A DNA stretch of 64,000 nucleotides from Bacteriovoracaceae bacterium (GTDB lineage Bacteria; Bdellovibrionota; Bacteriovoracia; Bacteriovoracales; Bacteriovoracaceae): assembly GCA_016786485.1 (NCBI GenBank), contig JAEUWD010000048.1, positions 62,001 through 126,000 on the forward strand, read 5' to 3'. The notes under the pieces are model-generated. The model worked only from the letters and a program-made list of their open reading frames with translations, was not told the DNA's origin and did not search any database. Shown piece after piece: positions 13,436 through 23,159 of this stretch. Positions within the stretch are counted from its first letter, which is position 1; each line of letters starts with the position of its first letter. The position numbers and the translations under genes were made by a program.

Positions 13436-16400
13436 TCACGGAACGATTTTCTGAGCAATAAATTTCGAAAATTCAATGAGTTGAGGTTCATTAACCTCAT
13501 CCTCGAAGTGGCAGTCGACACTGTAGTTTGGATTGAGTTTATATTTGAGAGGTTGTGAAAGAAAGAAATCAACAACCGAGTTTTTTAGTTTTGAATTCTC
13601 GGCAAGGATAGCTTTGTTAAATCTGATGAAAATAGTATGTTTTTGTACATTTAAATATTCAATACCAAGTGGCGCCAAAATATTTCTAAGCTCAAGCACA
13701 CTAATAAGTGAAGTTAACTCTTTTGGAGCAGGTCCAAATAAATCGATAATTTCATCTGCAATCTTATTAATCATAGGACCGTCTTTAGCATTTGAAAGCA
13801 TTTTATAATACTTAAGACGCTGTGACATGTTTTGAATGTAGGTATTTGGAATAAAGGCATCAAAATAAGTTTGGATTTCAATATTATGAAGTGGTTTCTT
13901 TTCCTCGCCTTTTAAATTTTTAATCGCATCATTGAGTAATTCTAAATAAAGTTCTAAACCTATTGAATTAATATGACCGGATTGTTCGGCACCTAAAATA
14001 TCTCCTGTCCCACGAATTTCTAAATCAACAGAAGCAATCGAGAAACCCGCACCCAAATCAGAAAAATTTTGTAATGTGCTTAATCGTTTTTGAGCGATGT
14101 CGGTTAAAATTTTGCGTTGGTCAACAACCAGATAAGCATACGATTTTCGTTCCGAGCGACCAATACGTCCTCTTAGTTGATGAAGTTGGGCCAGACCGAA
14201 AGTGTCTGCACGATTCACAATCATTGTATTAGCATTTGGAATATCAATGCCAGATTCAATAATCGTCGTGCAAACTAAAATATTATAATCGCCTCTGCAA
14301 AAAGCATTCATGCGATCTTCGAGTGTTTTTTCATTCATTTGGCCGTGACAGATAACAACTTTTGCAGCAGGTGAAATTTGGCGAATATTATGCGATATTT
14401 CTTCAATATCATGAACTCGATTATGGACGAAAAAGACCTGTCCACCTCTTTGTAATTCCTTATCTATGGCTTGTTTTAAAATATCATTTTCATTCTTTAC
14501 AACCAAAGTTTTTATGGCTTGTCGTCGTGGCGGCGGTGTCTGAATAATGGAAAAATCTCGAATCCCTAAAAATGACAGCTGTAAGGTTCGCGGAATAGGT
14601 GTTGCGCTCATGGTTAATGAGTGAATGGAATTTTTAAGCAATTTTAGCTTTTCTTTATGACCAACACCAAAACGATGTTCTTCATCAATAACTAATAATC
14701 CTAAGTCATGAAATTGGATCGATTCAGCTAAAACTTTATGAGTAGCTATAATAATATCAATTTTTCCTTTGGCCAAATCAGCGATAATTTCTTTGGATTC
14801 GGCGGCAGTTTTAAATCTTGATAAAAATTCGATACGAACGGCAAAATCTTTAAAACGTCGAACAAAGCTATTGTAGTGTTGCGAAGCTAAAACAGTAGTT
14901 GGAACTAGGATAACAACTTGTTTTTTATTTAAAACGGCCATGAAAGCGGCACGCATGGCAATTTCAGTTTTTCCGAATCCAACATCACCGCAGATTAAGC
15001 GCTCCATTGGCGTATTTTTTTGCAAGTCATTAACGACTTCATCAATGGCCTTTAATTGGTCACGTGTCTCTTCAAATGGAAATTTTAATTCAAACTCGTG
15101 AAATTCTTCCTGTTTTAATTCGAAAATAGGAGCGGATTTGGATTTACGTTCAGCATGAAGCTGTAACAGGTCAAAGGCCAACTTTTTAACTGATTGCTCA
15201 GCTTTCTTTTTTGCACTTTCAAATTTATTAGATTTTAAATTGGCAACAGTTGCATGGGAAGTTGAATCAGCATATTTTTGGATCAAATTAATTTTATAAA
15301 CAGGGACAAAAACTTTATCATTGTCCTGATAAAGAATGCTTAAAAAATCATTTTTTCTACCATTGATTTCAATTGATTCCACACCCATGTATTTACCAAT
15401 ACCGTGATCTCGATGAATTAAATAATCGCCAGGTTTAATGGTCGAAAGTTGTTCAGCAAAGAGATCAAAATTCTTTTCTTTGATTTTTTTTACCTTACGT
15501 TCTTTATGGGTAAAAAGGTCGTTATCGGCCAAGAAAAAAGTATTTTCGTCACTTAAATAAAATCCACTTTTGAGTGAGCCTTTTAAAAATTCAAGCCGTT
15601 TTCCGAAAATATTTTTTAGTTCAAAAACTTTAACAATATTTTCTAATTCTTTTAGTGAGTTTTCATTTTGGTAAACTAAAACGAGTTGTCCTGAATCCCT
15701 AAGTGTTTGAATCAAACCCTGAATAATTCCATGGTTATTAAAGTGAAAATTTTTATCTCGAATTTGTGTCAGCAGATATGTTTTTAATTCAACCGTATTA
15801 ATTTTTTGCTGAATGGCAGATTCGTCGTGGGTATTTTCGATTTGAATTTGTCGAGATTGGGTCAACTTGTTTTGCCAATCGATTTCGAAAAAAAAAGGAA
15901 CCTCTGGTAAAACTAATTCACTATCGGTTTTATTCATCTCTTCTAGGTAAAATTCTTGATAACCATCAATCATTTGATTGAAAGCAAACTTCTGCATTTC
16001 AGGTCGTGCAAAATGAAAGCATGTGTTGTTAGGTAAAAAATCCAACAGTGACATCGGATCATTAAAAAAAAGTGGTATATAAGCTGGATAATCTTCAAAT
16101 AATTGATTTTGTGCCAAGTGATCGAAGATTTTTTTTCTTTTATCGAAACGCTCTTTGAAGCGCGGTTGAGGTACTGGTAAATTATTTCTTAAGGTCGAAA
16201 TATAAGTAGGCGCTAATAAATGTGAAGGCGAAGCACAGAGATGAATCTCTTCTACCGGTTTATCGCGTAAAGTTCTAAAACTAGCTAAATCAATTTCAAA
16301 AATCTCTTCTATTTCGTCATCAAAATAGTGCAAACGAAAAGCGGAGCCATTGAGGGCGTAAATATCAAAGATCTCCCCTTTTTGACAAAAACTTCCTGGC

Positions 16401-16897
16401 TCATCCGCATTGTGAAGACTTTGGTAGCCGATGGAAACTAACTGTTTTGCCAACATGTATGGCGAAAGGATCAGTTTCTTTTTAACAATAAAATGGTTTT
16501 GTTTAAAAAAATGAATAGGCGGGCTTTTTAATAGCAACGCATCAAGAGTGGTGAGAATAATTTGTGGCTTTTTACTTACTGCTAATTGATCGAGGATATT
16601 AAATCTTTGAAATAAATCTTTTTCGCTACTATAGACCTGGCCGTACGGGCCGTGTTCGAGCCCGGGGTATACTGAAACGCTCAGGTTTGGGTCAAAATAC
16701 TCTGCAAATTTTTCAATTTCTTCCATTGAATCCAAGACAAACACCTGGTGATTTTCAAAAAATCGCGGCTTTTCCTGGCGAGTAAGATATTGGAAAATAA
16801 ATGACCATTGAGAAAAATTGATTCCATCAAATTGTATTTTTTTATCTTTTGAATTTTGCCAATCACGTAGGCTTAGACCAAGAGCAGAAAAAAACAT
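13436..16897 (-). CDS. mfd: Transcription-repair coupling factor
   Basis: ATP-dependent translocase that removes stalled RNA polymerase and recruits UvrA. About 1153 residues from the ATG at 16897, matching the E. coli length (1148); an upstream TTG at 16948 adds 17 residues but is less likely, and the ATG has GAGG just before it. UvrB-like N-terminal module, then the polymerase-interaction domain GDYLIHRDHGIGKYMGVE, Walker A GDVGFGKTEIAMRAA, DEEHRFG box, TMSATPIPRTL and motif VI QLRGRIGRSERKSYAYL, then the TRG motif region and C-terminal D7 domain. First gene of an operon ending in uvrA. Confidence 0.96.
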   Translation of the reverse strand: MFFSALGLSLRDWQNSKDKKIQFDGINFSQWSFIFQYLTRQEKPRFFENHQVFVLDSMEEIEKFAEYFDPNLSVSVYPGLEHGPYGQVYSSEKDLFQRFNILDQLAVSKKPQIILTTLDALLLKSPPIHFFKQNHFIVKKKLILSPYMLAKQLVSIGYQSLHNADEPGSFCQKGEIFDIYALNGSAFRLHYFDDEIEEIFEIDLASFRTLRDKPVEEIHLCASPSHLLAPTYISTLRNNLPVPQPRFKERFDKRKKIFDHLAQNQLFEDYPAYIPLFFNDPMSLLDFLPNNTCFHFARPEMQKFAFNQMIDGYQEFYLEEMNKTDSELVLPEVPFFFEIDWQNKLTQSRQIQIENTHDESAIQQKINTVELKTYLLTQIRDKNFHFNNHGIIQGLIQTLRDSGQLVLVYQNENSLKELENIVKVFELKNIFGKRLEFLKGSLKSGFYLSDENTFFLADNDLFTHKERKVKKIKEKNFDLFAEQLSTIKPGDYLIHRDHGIGKYMGVESIEINGRKNDFLSILYQDNDKVFVPVYKINLIQKYADSTSHATVANLKSNKFESAKKKAEQSVKKLAFDLLQLHAERKSKSAPIFELKQEEFHEFELKFPFEETRDQLKAIDEVVNDLQKNTPMERLICGDVGFGKTEIAMRAAFMAVLNKKQVVILVPTTVLASQHYNSFVRRFKDFAVRIEFLSRFKTAAESKEIIADLAKGKIDIIIATHKVLAESIQFHDLGLLVIDEEHRFGVGHKEKLKLLKNSIHSLTMSATPIPRTLQLSFLGIRDFSIIQTPPPRRQAIKTLVVKNENDILKQAIDKELQRGGQVFFVHNRVHDIEEISHNIRQISPAAKVVICHGQMNEKTLEDRMNAFCRGDYNILVCTTIIESGIDIPNANTMIVNRADTFGLAQLHQLRGRIGRSERKSYAYLVVDQRKILTDIAQKRLSTLQNFSDLGAGFSIASVDLEIRGTGDILGAEQSGHINSIGLELYLELLNDAIKNLKGEEKKPLHNIEIQTYFDAFIPNTYIQNMSQRLKYYKMLSNAKDGPMINKIADEIIDLFGPAPKELTSLISVLELRNILAPLGIEYLNVQKHTIFIRFNKAILAENSKLKNSVVDFFLSQPLKYKLNPNYSVDCHFEDEVNEPQLIEFSKFIAQKIVP

Positions 16898-17005
16898 GAC
16901 ACCTCGGGCAAATTTGGAATGATAATTGCTACCATTTTTTATTTTCAAGATCGTAAGTATCGTGTAACCTGTTAAAAACTCTTTTAATATACCTGGAGAC
17001 TGTAA

Positions 17006-17425
17006 ATGTCATCTCAAAATATAGATGTGTTTTTGCCTGTTTTAATCATGGGGATCATTGCAGTTGCAATATTTGTTGGAGCCTTGTTGGTTGGTGAACT
17101 TTTATCAACTCGTCATCCGAACAAACAAAAAAACACTGCTTACGAGTGTGGTGAAGAACCAACTGGTACAGCGTGGTCACAATTTAACATTCGATTTTAT
17201 GTCGTCGGTTTGATTTTTATTATTTTTGATGTGGAATCAGTTTTGATGTTTCCGATTGCTGCCATCTTTAAACAAATGAATGAAATGGGTAACGGTGGTT
17301 ATATTCTTATCGTCTTTTTAAGTTTCATTTCTGTTTTACTTGAAGGGATCGCTTATTGTTGGAAAAAAGGCGATCTGAACTGGGTTATGAGTTATCAAAA
17401 AAATAAAAGTGAAGGTTCACGATGA
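17006..17425 (+). CDS. nuoA: NADH-quinone oxidoreductase subunit A
   Basis: Membrane subunit at the quinone-site end of complex I, 139 residues, three helices. Signatures AYECGEEP and FNIRFYVVGLIFIIFDVE are intact, including the helix glutamates. ATG start with GGAG 8 bases upstream. First gene of the cluster; nuoH follows with a 4-base overlap, so nuoB, C, D, E, F and G, which usually stand between A and H, are not at this locus. Confidence 0.96.
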   Translation: MSSQNIDVFLPVLIMGIIAVAIFVGALLVGELLSTRHPNKQKNTAYECGEEPTGTAWSQFNIRFYVVGLIFIIFDVESVLMFPIAAIFKQMNEMGNGGYILIVFLSFISVLLEGIAYCWKKGDLNWVMSYQKNKSEGSR

Positions 17426-18555
17426 ATTCAACTGCCGCAACATTTTTCACCAGCATTGAGGCCGTAAATCAAGCGATTGTTACGCTCTCAGAAAAAGTTG
17501 GTTTTAACACCCTACCTCTTGTTTCATTGACTATTATTTTAGTCATGGCACTTATTTTAACTTTGGTTGTCGCAACAATCGGTGGGTACGGTACATATGC
17601 TGAAAGAAAAATTTCAGCTGATATTCAAGCTCGTATTGGCCCAAATCGTGTAGGTCCTTATGGTTTATTGCAACCACTTGCTGACTTAGTAAAGCTTTTA
17701 TCAAAAGAAGATATTTTTCCAATGGCCGCAGATAAATTTTTATTTTATCTAGCGCCATTTCTGGCCATCCTTGGGGTCTTTTCAACTCTTGCCGTGCTTC
17801 CGATTGCAAGTGGTTTAATTTTAACAGATCTTAACGTGGGTGTTTTCTACTTGATCGCAATCTCTTCTCTGGTTGGCGTGGGTGTTTTTTTAGGTGGCTA
17901 CGCTTCAAACTCAAAATGGTCAATGTTAGGTGGCATGAGAGGTGCTTCACAAATCATCAGTTACGAAATTCCAGTTACAATTAGTATTCTAGCCGTGACA
18001 TTAATTTCTGGTGGGATGTCGTTTGGAAAAATTGTTGGTGCTCAAGGTGGCTTACCACATCAGTGGTTCCTGCTTCATAACCCATTTACCTTTATTGGCT
18101 TTTTCGTCTTCTTTGTTGGCGGTTTAGCAGAAACCAACCGTGCACCATTCGATTTACCAGAAGCTGAGTCAGAACTCGTTTCAGGTTATCACACAGAATA
18201 TACTGGAATGCGTTTTGGTCTTTTTGCTTTAGCTGAATACGCTGAAGTTTTTGTTCTTTGTGGTGTCGCAACTGCACTTTTCCTTGGGGGTTACCAGCTA
18301 CCTTTAGATGTTACTAATCTTCCACAAATTCCAGTTCAAGTTATTCAGTCGGTTGTATTCGTGATGAAGTCTTTATTTTTATATTATGTTGTTATTTGGA
18401 TTCGTTGGACTCTTCCTAGAATTCGAGTTGATAGATTAATGTCAATTTGCTGGAAGTATCTCACCCCATTAGCAATTTTTAACTTAGTTGGTGTGTCTGT
18501 TTGGGAAGTTGTTTTCCATGGTCAATCACTAGCTCAACTGATTTTAGGTCACTAA
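17422..18555 (+). CDS. nuoH: NADH-quinone oxidoreductase subunit H
   Basis: Subunit that links the quinone cavity to the pump modules, 377 residues, about eight helices. Signatures GGYGTYAERKISADIQARIG, PNRVGPYGLLQPLADLVKLL and the acidic quinone-site loop AETNRAPFDLPEAESELVSG are all present, so it should be functional. It overlaps nuoA by 4 bases. nuoI, the ferredoxin-like subunit that normally follows, is absent; nuoJ comes 9 bases later. Confidence 0.97.
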   Translation: MNSTAATFFTSIEAVNQAIVTLSEKVGFNTLPLVSLTIILVMALILTLVVATIGGYGTYAERKISADIQARIGPNRVGPYGLLQPLADLVKLLSKEDIFPMAADKFLFYLAPFLAILGVFSTLAVLPIASGLILTDLNVGVFYLIAISSLVGVGVFLGGYASNSKWSMLGGMRGASQIISYEIPVTISILAVTLISGGMSFGKIVGAQGGLPHQWFLLHNPFTFIGFFVFFVGGLAETNRAPFDLPEAESELVSGYHTEYTGMRFGLFALAEYAEVFVLCGVATALFLGGYQLPLDVTNLPQIPVQVIQSVVFVMKSLFLYYVVIWIRWTLPRIRVDRLMSICWKYLTPLAIFNLVGVSVWEVVFHGQSLAQLILGH

Positions 18556-18564
18556 GGATTTTGA

Positions 18565-19107
18565 ATGTTATTTTTAAACGTTTTATTTGGTGTTTCGGCA
18601 GTTCTCACTATCGCATCATCCCTCCTTTGTGTTTTTACTAAAAATATTATGCATGCCTGCGTTTACTTATTAGGTGCACTACTTGGTGTCGCTGGTTTGT
18701 ATATGACTTTGGGTGCGGATTTTGTCGCTGTTACACAAATTATGGTTTACGTTGGCGGGATCGTTATTCTGATGCTTTTCGCCGTTATGTTAACTGGCGG
18801 AAAAGAGTTTGTGAGCAAGGCACAAAAGTTGCTCAATTTAGTTCCACTCATGGGCAACAAGTGGACTTTTTTAATTGCTTCACTTGCTTCGCTAGTTTTC
18901 GCTGGAGTTACGGTTCAGCTTTATTTTAAACTACCAGAATTTTTTAAGACAGTAGATAACACCGAGTTTTCTTCAACTGTCGACGAGCTGGGAAAATTAC
19001 TTATTACCGATCACTTATTAGCGTTTGAATTATCTTCAGTTTTATTACTGGGTGCCTTGGTTGGTGCTGCGATTATTGCTCGACCAAGAAAAGAGGAAGT
19101 AAAATGA
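18565..19107 (+). CDS. nuoJ: NADH-quinone oxidoreductase subunit J
   Basis: Five-helix membrane subunit, 180 residues. The conserved third helix MVYVGGIVILMLFAVML holds the pi-bulge region involved in coupling. The C-terminus ends with the usual short hydrophobic helix and basic tail. It overlaps nuoK by 4 bases. Confidence 0.93.
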   Translation: MLFLNVLFGVSAVLTIASSLLCVFTKNIMHACVYLLGALLGVAGLYMTLGADFVAVTQIMVYVGGIVILMLFAVMLTGGKEFVSKAQKLLNLVPLMGNKWTFLIASLASLVFAGVTVQLYFKLPEFFKTVDNTEFSSTVDELGKLLITDHLLAFELSSVLLLGALVGAAIIARPRKEEVK

Positions 19108-19409
19108 TATCTTATGGTTCATATCTTTTAATCTCAGCTTTTTTATTTGTTATTGGCCTAATCATTATGATGGCTAGAAAAAATATTGTGGCCATTCTTT
19201 TGGGCATTGAGTTTATTCTCAATTCTGCTGCTTTAAGTTTTGTGACTTATTCAAAATTTATTACCAAGAATTTAGACGGACATATTTTTGCTCTTTTTAT
19301 TATTGTTATCGCTGCCGCAGAGGCTGCAGTTGGTTTAGCGATTATTATTCGATTTTTTCAAATTAAAGAAACGATACATATTGATGAAGCTACGGAACTT
19401 CGTAATTAG
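19104..19409 (+). CDS. nuoK: NADH-quinone oxidoreductase subunit K
   Basis: MrpC-related three-helix subunit, 101 residues. Both buried glutamates of the family are present, in LLGIEFILNSAAL and IVIAAAEAAVGLAI, with the conserved basic loop MARKN. It lies between nuoJ (4-base overlap) and nuoL (18-base gap). Confidence 0.95.
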   Translation: MISYGSYLLISAFLFVIGLIIMMARKNIVAILLGIEFILNSAALSFVTYSKFITKNLDGHIFALFIIVIAAAEAAVGLAIIIRFFQIKETIHIDEATELRN

Positions 19410-19427
19410 TAAAAAGGTTTAGTTATT

Positions 19428-21605
19428 ATGGAATATACTATTTCGACCATCGCCCCTATTTTCATCTTCCCATTTATGGCATTTGTGGTGAATGCTTTTT
19501 TTGGTCGCAAGTTGCCACGTCAGGGTGATTGGTTAAGTGTTGGTGCAATTTTCGCTTCGTTCTTATATACCCTAAGAATTTTTGGGGATTTTATTTTCAA
19601 CAAATTCTCAACAGACTATTACGTGCATAAAGTCTTTAATTGGATTGATTTATCTTATGGTGATCAATTTTTTAAAATTGATCTTGGTATTTATATTGAT
19701 AACATGACTGCGATTATGTTGTTGATGGTGACAGGTGTCGCAACACTTATTCACCTTTTCTCGACTTGGTATATGAAAGGTGATGAGCGCTACGGAAAAT
19801 TTTTCGTTTATCTCTCACTCTTCACTTCGGCCATGTTAGGTCTAGTTCTTGCTGACAACCTTCTCCTGTTGTTCGTTTTCTGGGAAATCATGGGCTTCTG
19901 TTCATATTCATTAATTGGTTTCTATTATGAAAAAGAAGAAGCGGGTAATGCTTCTCTTAAAGCTTTCATGACCACCAGAATTGGTGACGTTTTCTTGTTG
20001 TTAGGAATTTTAGGTATATGGTCAGTAGTCGGAAATGTGAATTACGTTGATATTTATGCAGCGATTTCACAAGGACTATTTGAAGGTCATACTGTCATGG
20101 GAATTTCACTAGCAAGCTTCGCCGCTTTCTGTGTTTTCATGGGAACTGTTGGTAAGTCAGCTCAGGTTCCTCTCCAAGTATGGTTACCAGATGCGATGAT
20201 GGGACCGACTCCATGTTCAGCACTTATTCACGCTGCGACTATGGTTGCTGCTGGAGTTTATCTTTCGTTAAGAATGTATCCATTAATGGAGCTTGGTGAA
20301 GTCACTCATATTATCGCCTACGTTGGTGCGATTACAGCTTTCTTAGCGGCCACGATTGCGCTTGTTCAAACAGACATCAAAGCTGTTTTAGCTTTTTCCA
20401 CTATTTCTCAATTAGGCTACATGGTTTTGGGTATTGGTGTTGGTTCATACAACGCTGCTTTTATGCACTTAATTACTCACGCAGTCTTCAAAGCCTGTTT
20501 ATTTCTTTCGGCTGGTTCGGTTATTCACTCTACGCATACGCAAGAAATGCCTGAAATGGGTGGCTTACGTAAAAAACTACCAATTACATTCTTGGCAATG
20601 CTTCTGTGTACATTGGCGATTGCCGGTATTCCGATTTTCTCGGGTTTCGTTTCAAAAGATAGAATTTTAGGTGATGCTCTTTATTGGGGTCTATACGCTG
20701 GTCAAAATAAAGTTCACTTCATTGTGCCAATGCTTGGTTTTGGTGGAGCCTTTTTAACGGCGTTCTATATGTTCCGAATGATGTTCCTCACCTTCTTTGG
20801 TGAGCCAAAAGACAAAGAAGTTTATGAACATTGCCATCATGAACATTTTGAATTTAACCGCACGTTACCGCTGATTATTTTGGCAGCGTTAACATTGGGT
20901 GTGTTTTACTCTGGCTCACTAACTGGCCAAGGTGAAATTAAAATTTTTCCAAGAGCTGCGCAAGAGTGGTTCAAAATTTTAGTTGCTGCTCCAGAAGTGA
21001 AAAATTTTGAAAGTTATACGAAAGAAAAATTCGATTTTGCTGATACTCGCGAAGAAAAAGTTTGGGAAAAAGCTCATTATCACCACCAGAGTGGTTATGC
21101 AGGTGTAAATCCAGACAATGAAGAAGGTATTCACCATGCTCACATTAATGGTGCCGTAGCTTCAGTTATTATCGCCTTCAGCGGTGTTTTATTAGCGTTC
21201 TTCCTTTATATCAGAAGACTGATGTCGCCAGATTTCTTCGTCAATATGTTGAAGCCGTTACATAGACTTACGACTCATCGATATTATTTCGATGATTTCT
21301 ATATAGGTATCCTGCTTAAAAAGGGTTTATTGGTTTTCAATAATGCCCTAGCGTTTTTGGATATGGGAATTTACGATCGCATAGCTATTGATGGTTGGGC
21401 GAAAGTTAATAATTGGATCTATCGTGCAAGTAAGTGGTTTGACGATGTTATCGTTGACTCTATTGCTGTTGATGGTACAGGTACAGCAGTTAATTTATTT
21501 AATTTAGTATTGAGAGTTCTGCAGTCAGGAAAAATACAGTTCTATTTCGTTGTCTTGATTGTGGTTCTTTCAGGATATATTTGGTCGTTAAATTTTATTT
21601 CATAA
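19428..21605 (+). CDS. nuoL: NADH-quinone oxidoreductase subunit L
   Basis: Distal antiporter-like pump subunit, 725 residues. The pump residues are in place: the helix-5 glutamate E153 in LFVFWEIMGF, the helix-7 lysine in GTVGKSAQVPLQVWLPDAM and the broken-helix-12 lysine in GFVSKDRIL. It ends with the long lateral helix and last transmembrane segment (VNLFNLVLRVLQSGKIQFYF). A loop near residues 500-565 is rich in His and acids and longer than usual. Confidence 0.97.
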   Translation: MEYTISTIAPIFIFPFMAFVVNAFFGRKLPRQGDWLSVGAIFASFLYTLRIFGDFIFNKFSTDYYVHKVFNWIDLSYGDQFFKIDLGIYIDNMTAIMLLMVTGVATLIHLFSTWYMKGDERYGKFFVYLSLFTSAMLGLVLADNLLLLFVFWEIMGFCSYSLIGFYYEKEEAGNASLKAFMTTRIGDVFLLLGILGIWSVVGNVNYVDIYAAISQGLFEGHTVMGISLASFAAFCVFMGTVGKSAQVPLQVWLPDAMMGPTPCSALIHAATMVAAGVYLSLRMYPLMELGEVTHIIAYVGAITAFLAATIALVQTDIKAVLAFSTISQLGYMVLGIGVGSYNAAFMHLITHAVFKACLFLSAGSVIHSTHTQEMPEMGGLRKKLPITFLAMLLCTLAIAGIPIFSGFVSKDRILGDALYWGLYAGQNKVHFIVPMLGFGGAFLTAFYMFRMMFLTFFGEPKDKEVYEHCHHEHFEFNRTLPLIILAALTLGVFYSGSLTGQGEIKIFPRAAQEWFKILVAAPEVKNFESYTKEKFDFADTREEKVWEKAHYHHQSGYAGVNPDNEEGIHHAHINGAVASVIIAFSGVLLAFFLYIRRLMSPDFFVNMLKPLHRLTTHRYYFDDFYIGILLKKGLLVFNNALAFLDMGIYDRIAIDGWAKVNNWIYRASKWFDDVIVDSIAVDGTGTAVNLFNLVLRVLQSGKIQFYFVVLIVVLSGYIWSLNFIS

Positions 21606-21621
21606 TTCTAAGGAGTCTAAA

Positions 21622-23148
21622 GTGAGTGGTCTATTGAATTGGGTTTTATGGTTTCCGGTTATTGGTATGATAGCCGTTCTTTGTGTTCCTGGTACGAAAG
21701 TACAAACCATAAGATATGTAACGTTGGTAACAACCGCGATAACTTTTTTACTTACGCTAGTTCTTTATGCTTCGTTTGATACTGAAGTTGGTGGAATGCA
21801 ACCGCACTTAAGTTTCAAAATGCCATGGATTTCACAATTCCATATTAATTACTCTCTAGGCATTGATGGGATTTCATTGCCGATGATTATTCTTACGGGT
21901 TTACTTTTTTTAATCTGTACACTCAGTTCTTGGACGGTTGAGAAAAACGTAAAAGCATATTTCGCTCTTATGTTAATGCTTCAGTCTTCGGTATTTGGCG
22001 TTTTTATGGCGCTTGATTTCTTCTTATTCTATGTCTACTGGGAAGTTATGCTCCTTCCAATGTTCTTTCTCATCGGAATTTGGGGTGGGGAAAATAGAGA
22101 ATACGCTGCGATTAAATTCTTTCTTTATACATTCTTTGGTTCAATTATTATGTTGGTTGGTATCATCGCCCTTTATTATGCAACCGGAAAAGGCGAAGAT
22201 TCATTTAATATTCTAGCGCTTCAAGGTGGTCAATTTACTGAAATGACGATTCATTTATTTGGAACTGATTGGTCATTTGAAAGATTATTCTTCTGGGCCA
22301 TGTTCTTGGGTTTTGCGATTAAAGTACCAGTTTTCCCATTCCATACTTGGTTACCTCATGCTCACGTACAAGCACCAACCGCCGTTTCAGTTATTCTGGC
22401 TGGCGTTCTACTTAAGATGGGAACTTACGGTTTCTTGAGAATTGCCTTCCCTATTTTTCCGTCTGCAGCAGTTGAATATGCACACGTATTGGCGATTCTA
22501 GGTTGTATCTCGGTTATCTATGGAGCGTTCTGCGCGATGGCACAAAACGATGTAAAAAAACTTATCGCTTACTCATCAGTTTCACACATGGGTTTTGTTA
22601 TGCTTGGTATGTCTGCCATGACAACTCAAGGTATGAACGGAGCTGTCTTGCAAATGTTTAACCACGGAACTTCGACGGCCATGATGTTCTTGATGGTTGG
22701 AGTTCTTTATGAAAGATCTCACCACCGTTGGATTGTAAAACCAGACGGTACAAAAGGTTACGGCGGTCTTTACACTCATATGCCAAAATATTCAATTATT
22801 TTTATTATAGGTATGTTTGCTTCTCTTGGTTTACCAGGTCTTTCAGGTTTTATTTCTGAAGCACTTATTTTCTTAGGTATCTTTAATAAATTCACAACCA
22901 TTACAGTTATTGCTGTTCTTGGTCTATTAGTTGGTGCTGCATATCTTCTATGGATGTTCAAACGTATGTTCTTTGGTGAAGTATCAGATGAAGTAAAAGA
23001 ATATGATGACATGAACAAAAGAGAAATTGGTTATATGATTCCTCTTTGTGTGGCGGTTATCTTTTTTGGAATTTACCCAATGCCAGTATTAAATATTATG
23101 CGAGCATCAGTGGGTGAACTTTTAACTTTATTAGCGAAGTATAACTAA
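21622..23148 (+). CDS. nuoM: NADH-quinone oxidoreductase subunit M
   Basis: Middle antiporter-like pump subunit, 508 residues, GTG start preceded by TAAGGAG. Key residues: E141 in VYWEVMLLPMFFLIG, K234 in FAIKVPVFPFHTWLPHAH, and the helix-12 glutamate in GLSGFISEALIF. Ends with FFGIYPMPVLNIM. This sequence is the reference for the diverged copy at 28124-29539. Confidence 0.97.
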   Translation: MSGLLNWVLWFPVIGMIAVLCVPGTKVQTIRYVTLVTTAITFLLTLVLYASFDTEVGGMQPHLSFKMPWISQFHINYSLGIDGISLPMIILTGLLFLICTLSSWTVEKNVKAYFALMLMLQSSVFGVFMALDFFLFYVYWEVMLLPMFFLIGIWGGENREYAAIKFFLYTFFGSIIMLVGIIALYYATGKGEDSFNILALQGGQFTEMTIHLFGTDWSFERLFFWAMFLGFAIKVPVFPFHTWLPHAHVQAPTAVSVILAGVLLKMGTYGFLRIAFPIFPSAAVEYAHVLAILGCISVIYGAFCAMAQNDVKKLIAYSSVSHMGFVMLGMSAMTTQGMNGAVLQMFNHGTSTAMMFLMVGVLYERSHHRWIVKPDGTKGYGGLYTHMPKYSIIFIIGMFASLGLPGLSGFISEALIFLGIFNKFTTITVIAVLGLLVGAAYLLWMFKRMFFGEVSDEVKEYDDMNKREIGYMIPLCVAVIFFGIYPMPVLNIMRASVGELLTLLAKYN

Positions 23149-23159
23149 AAGGATTAAAA

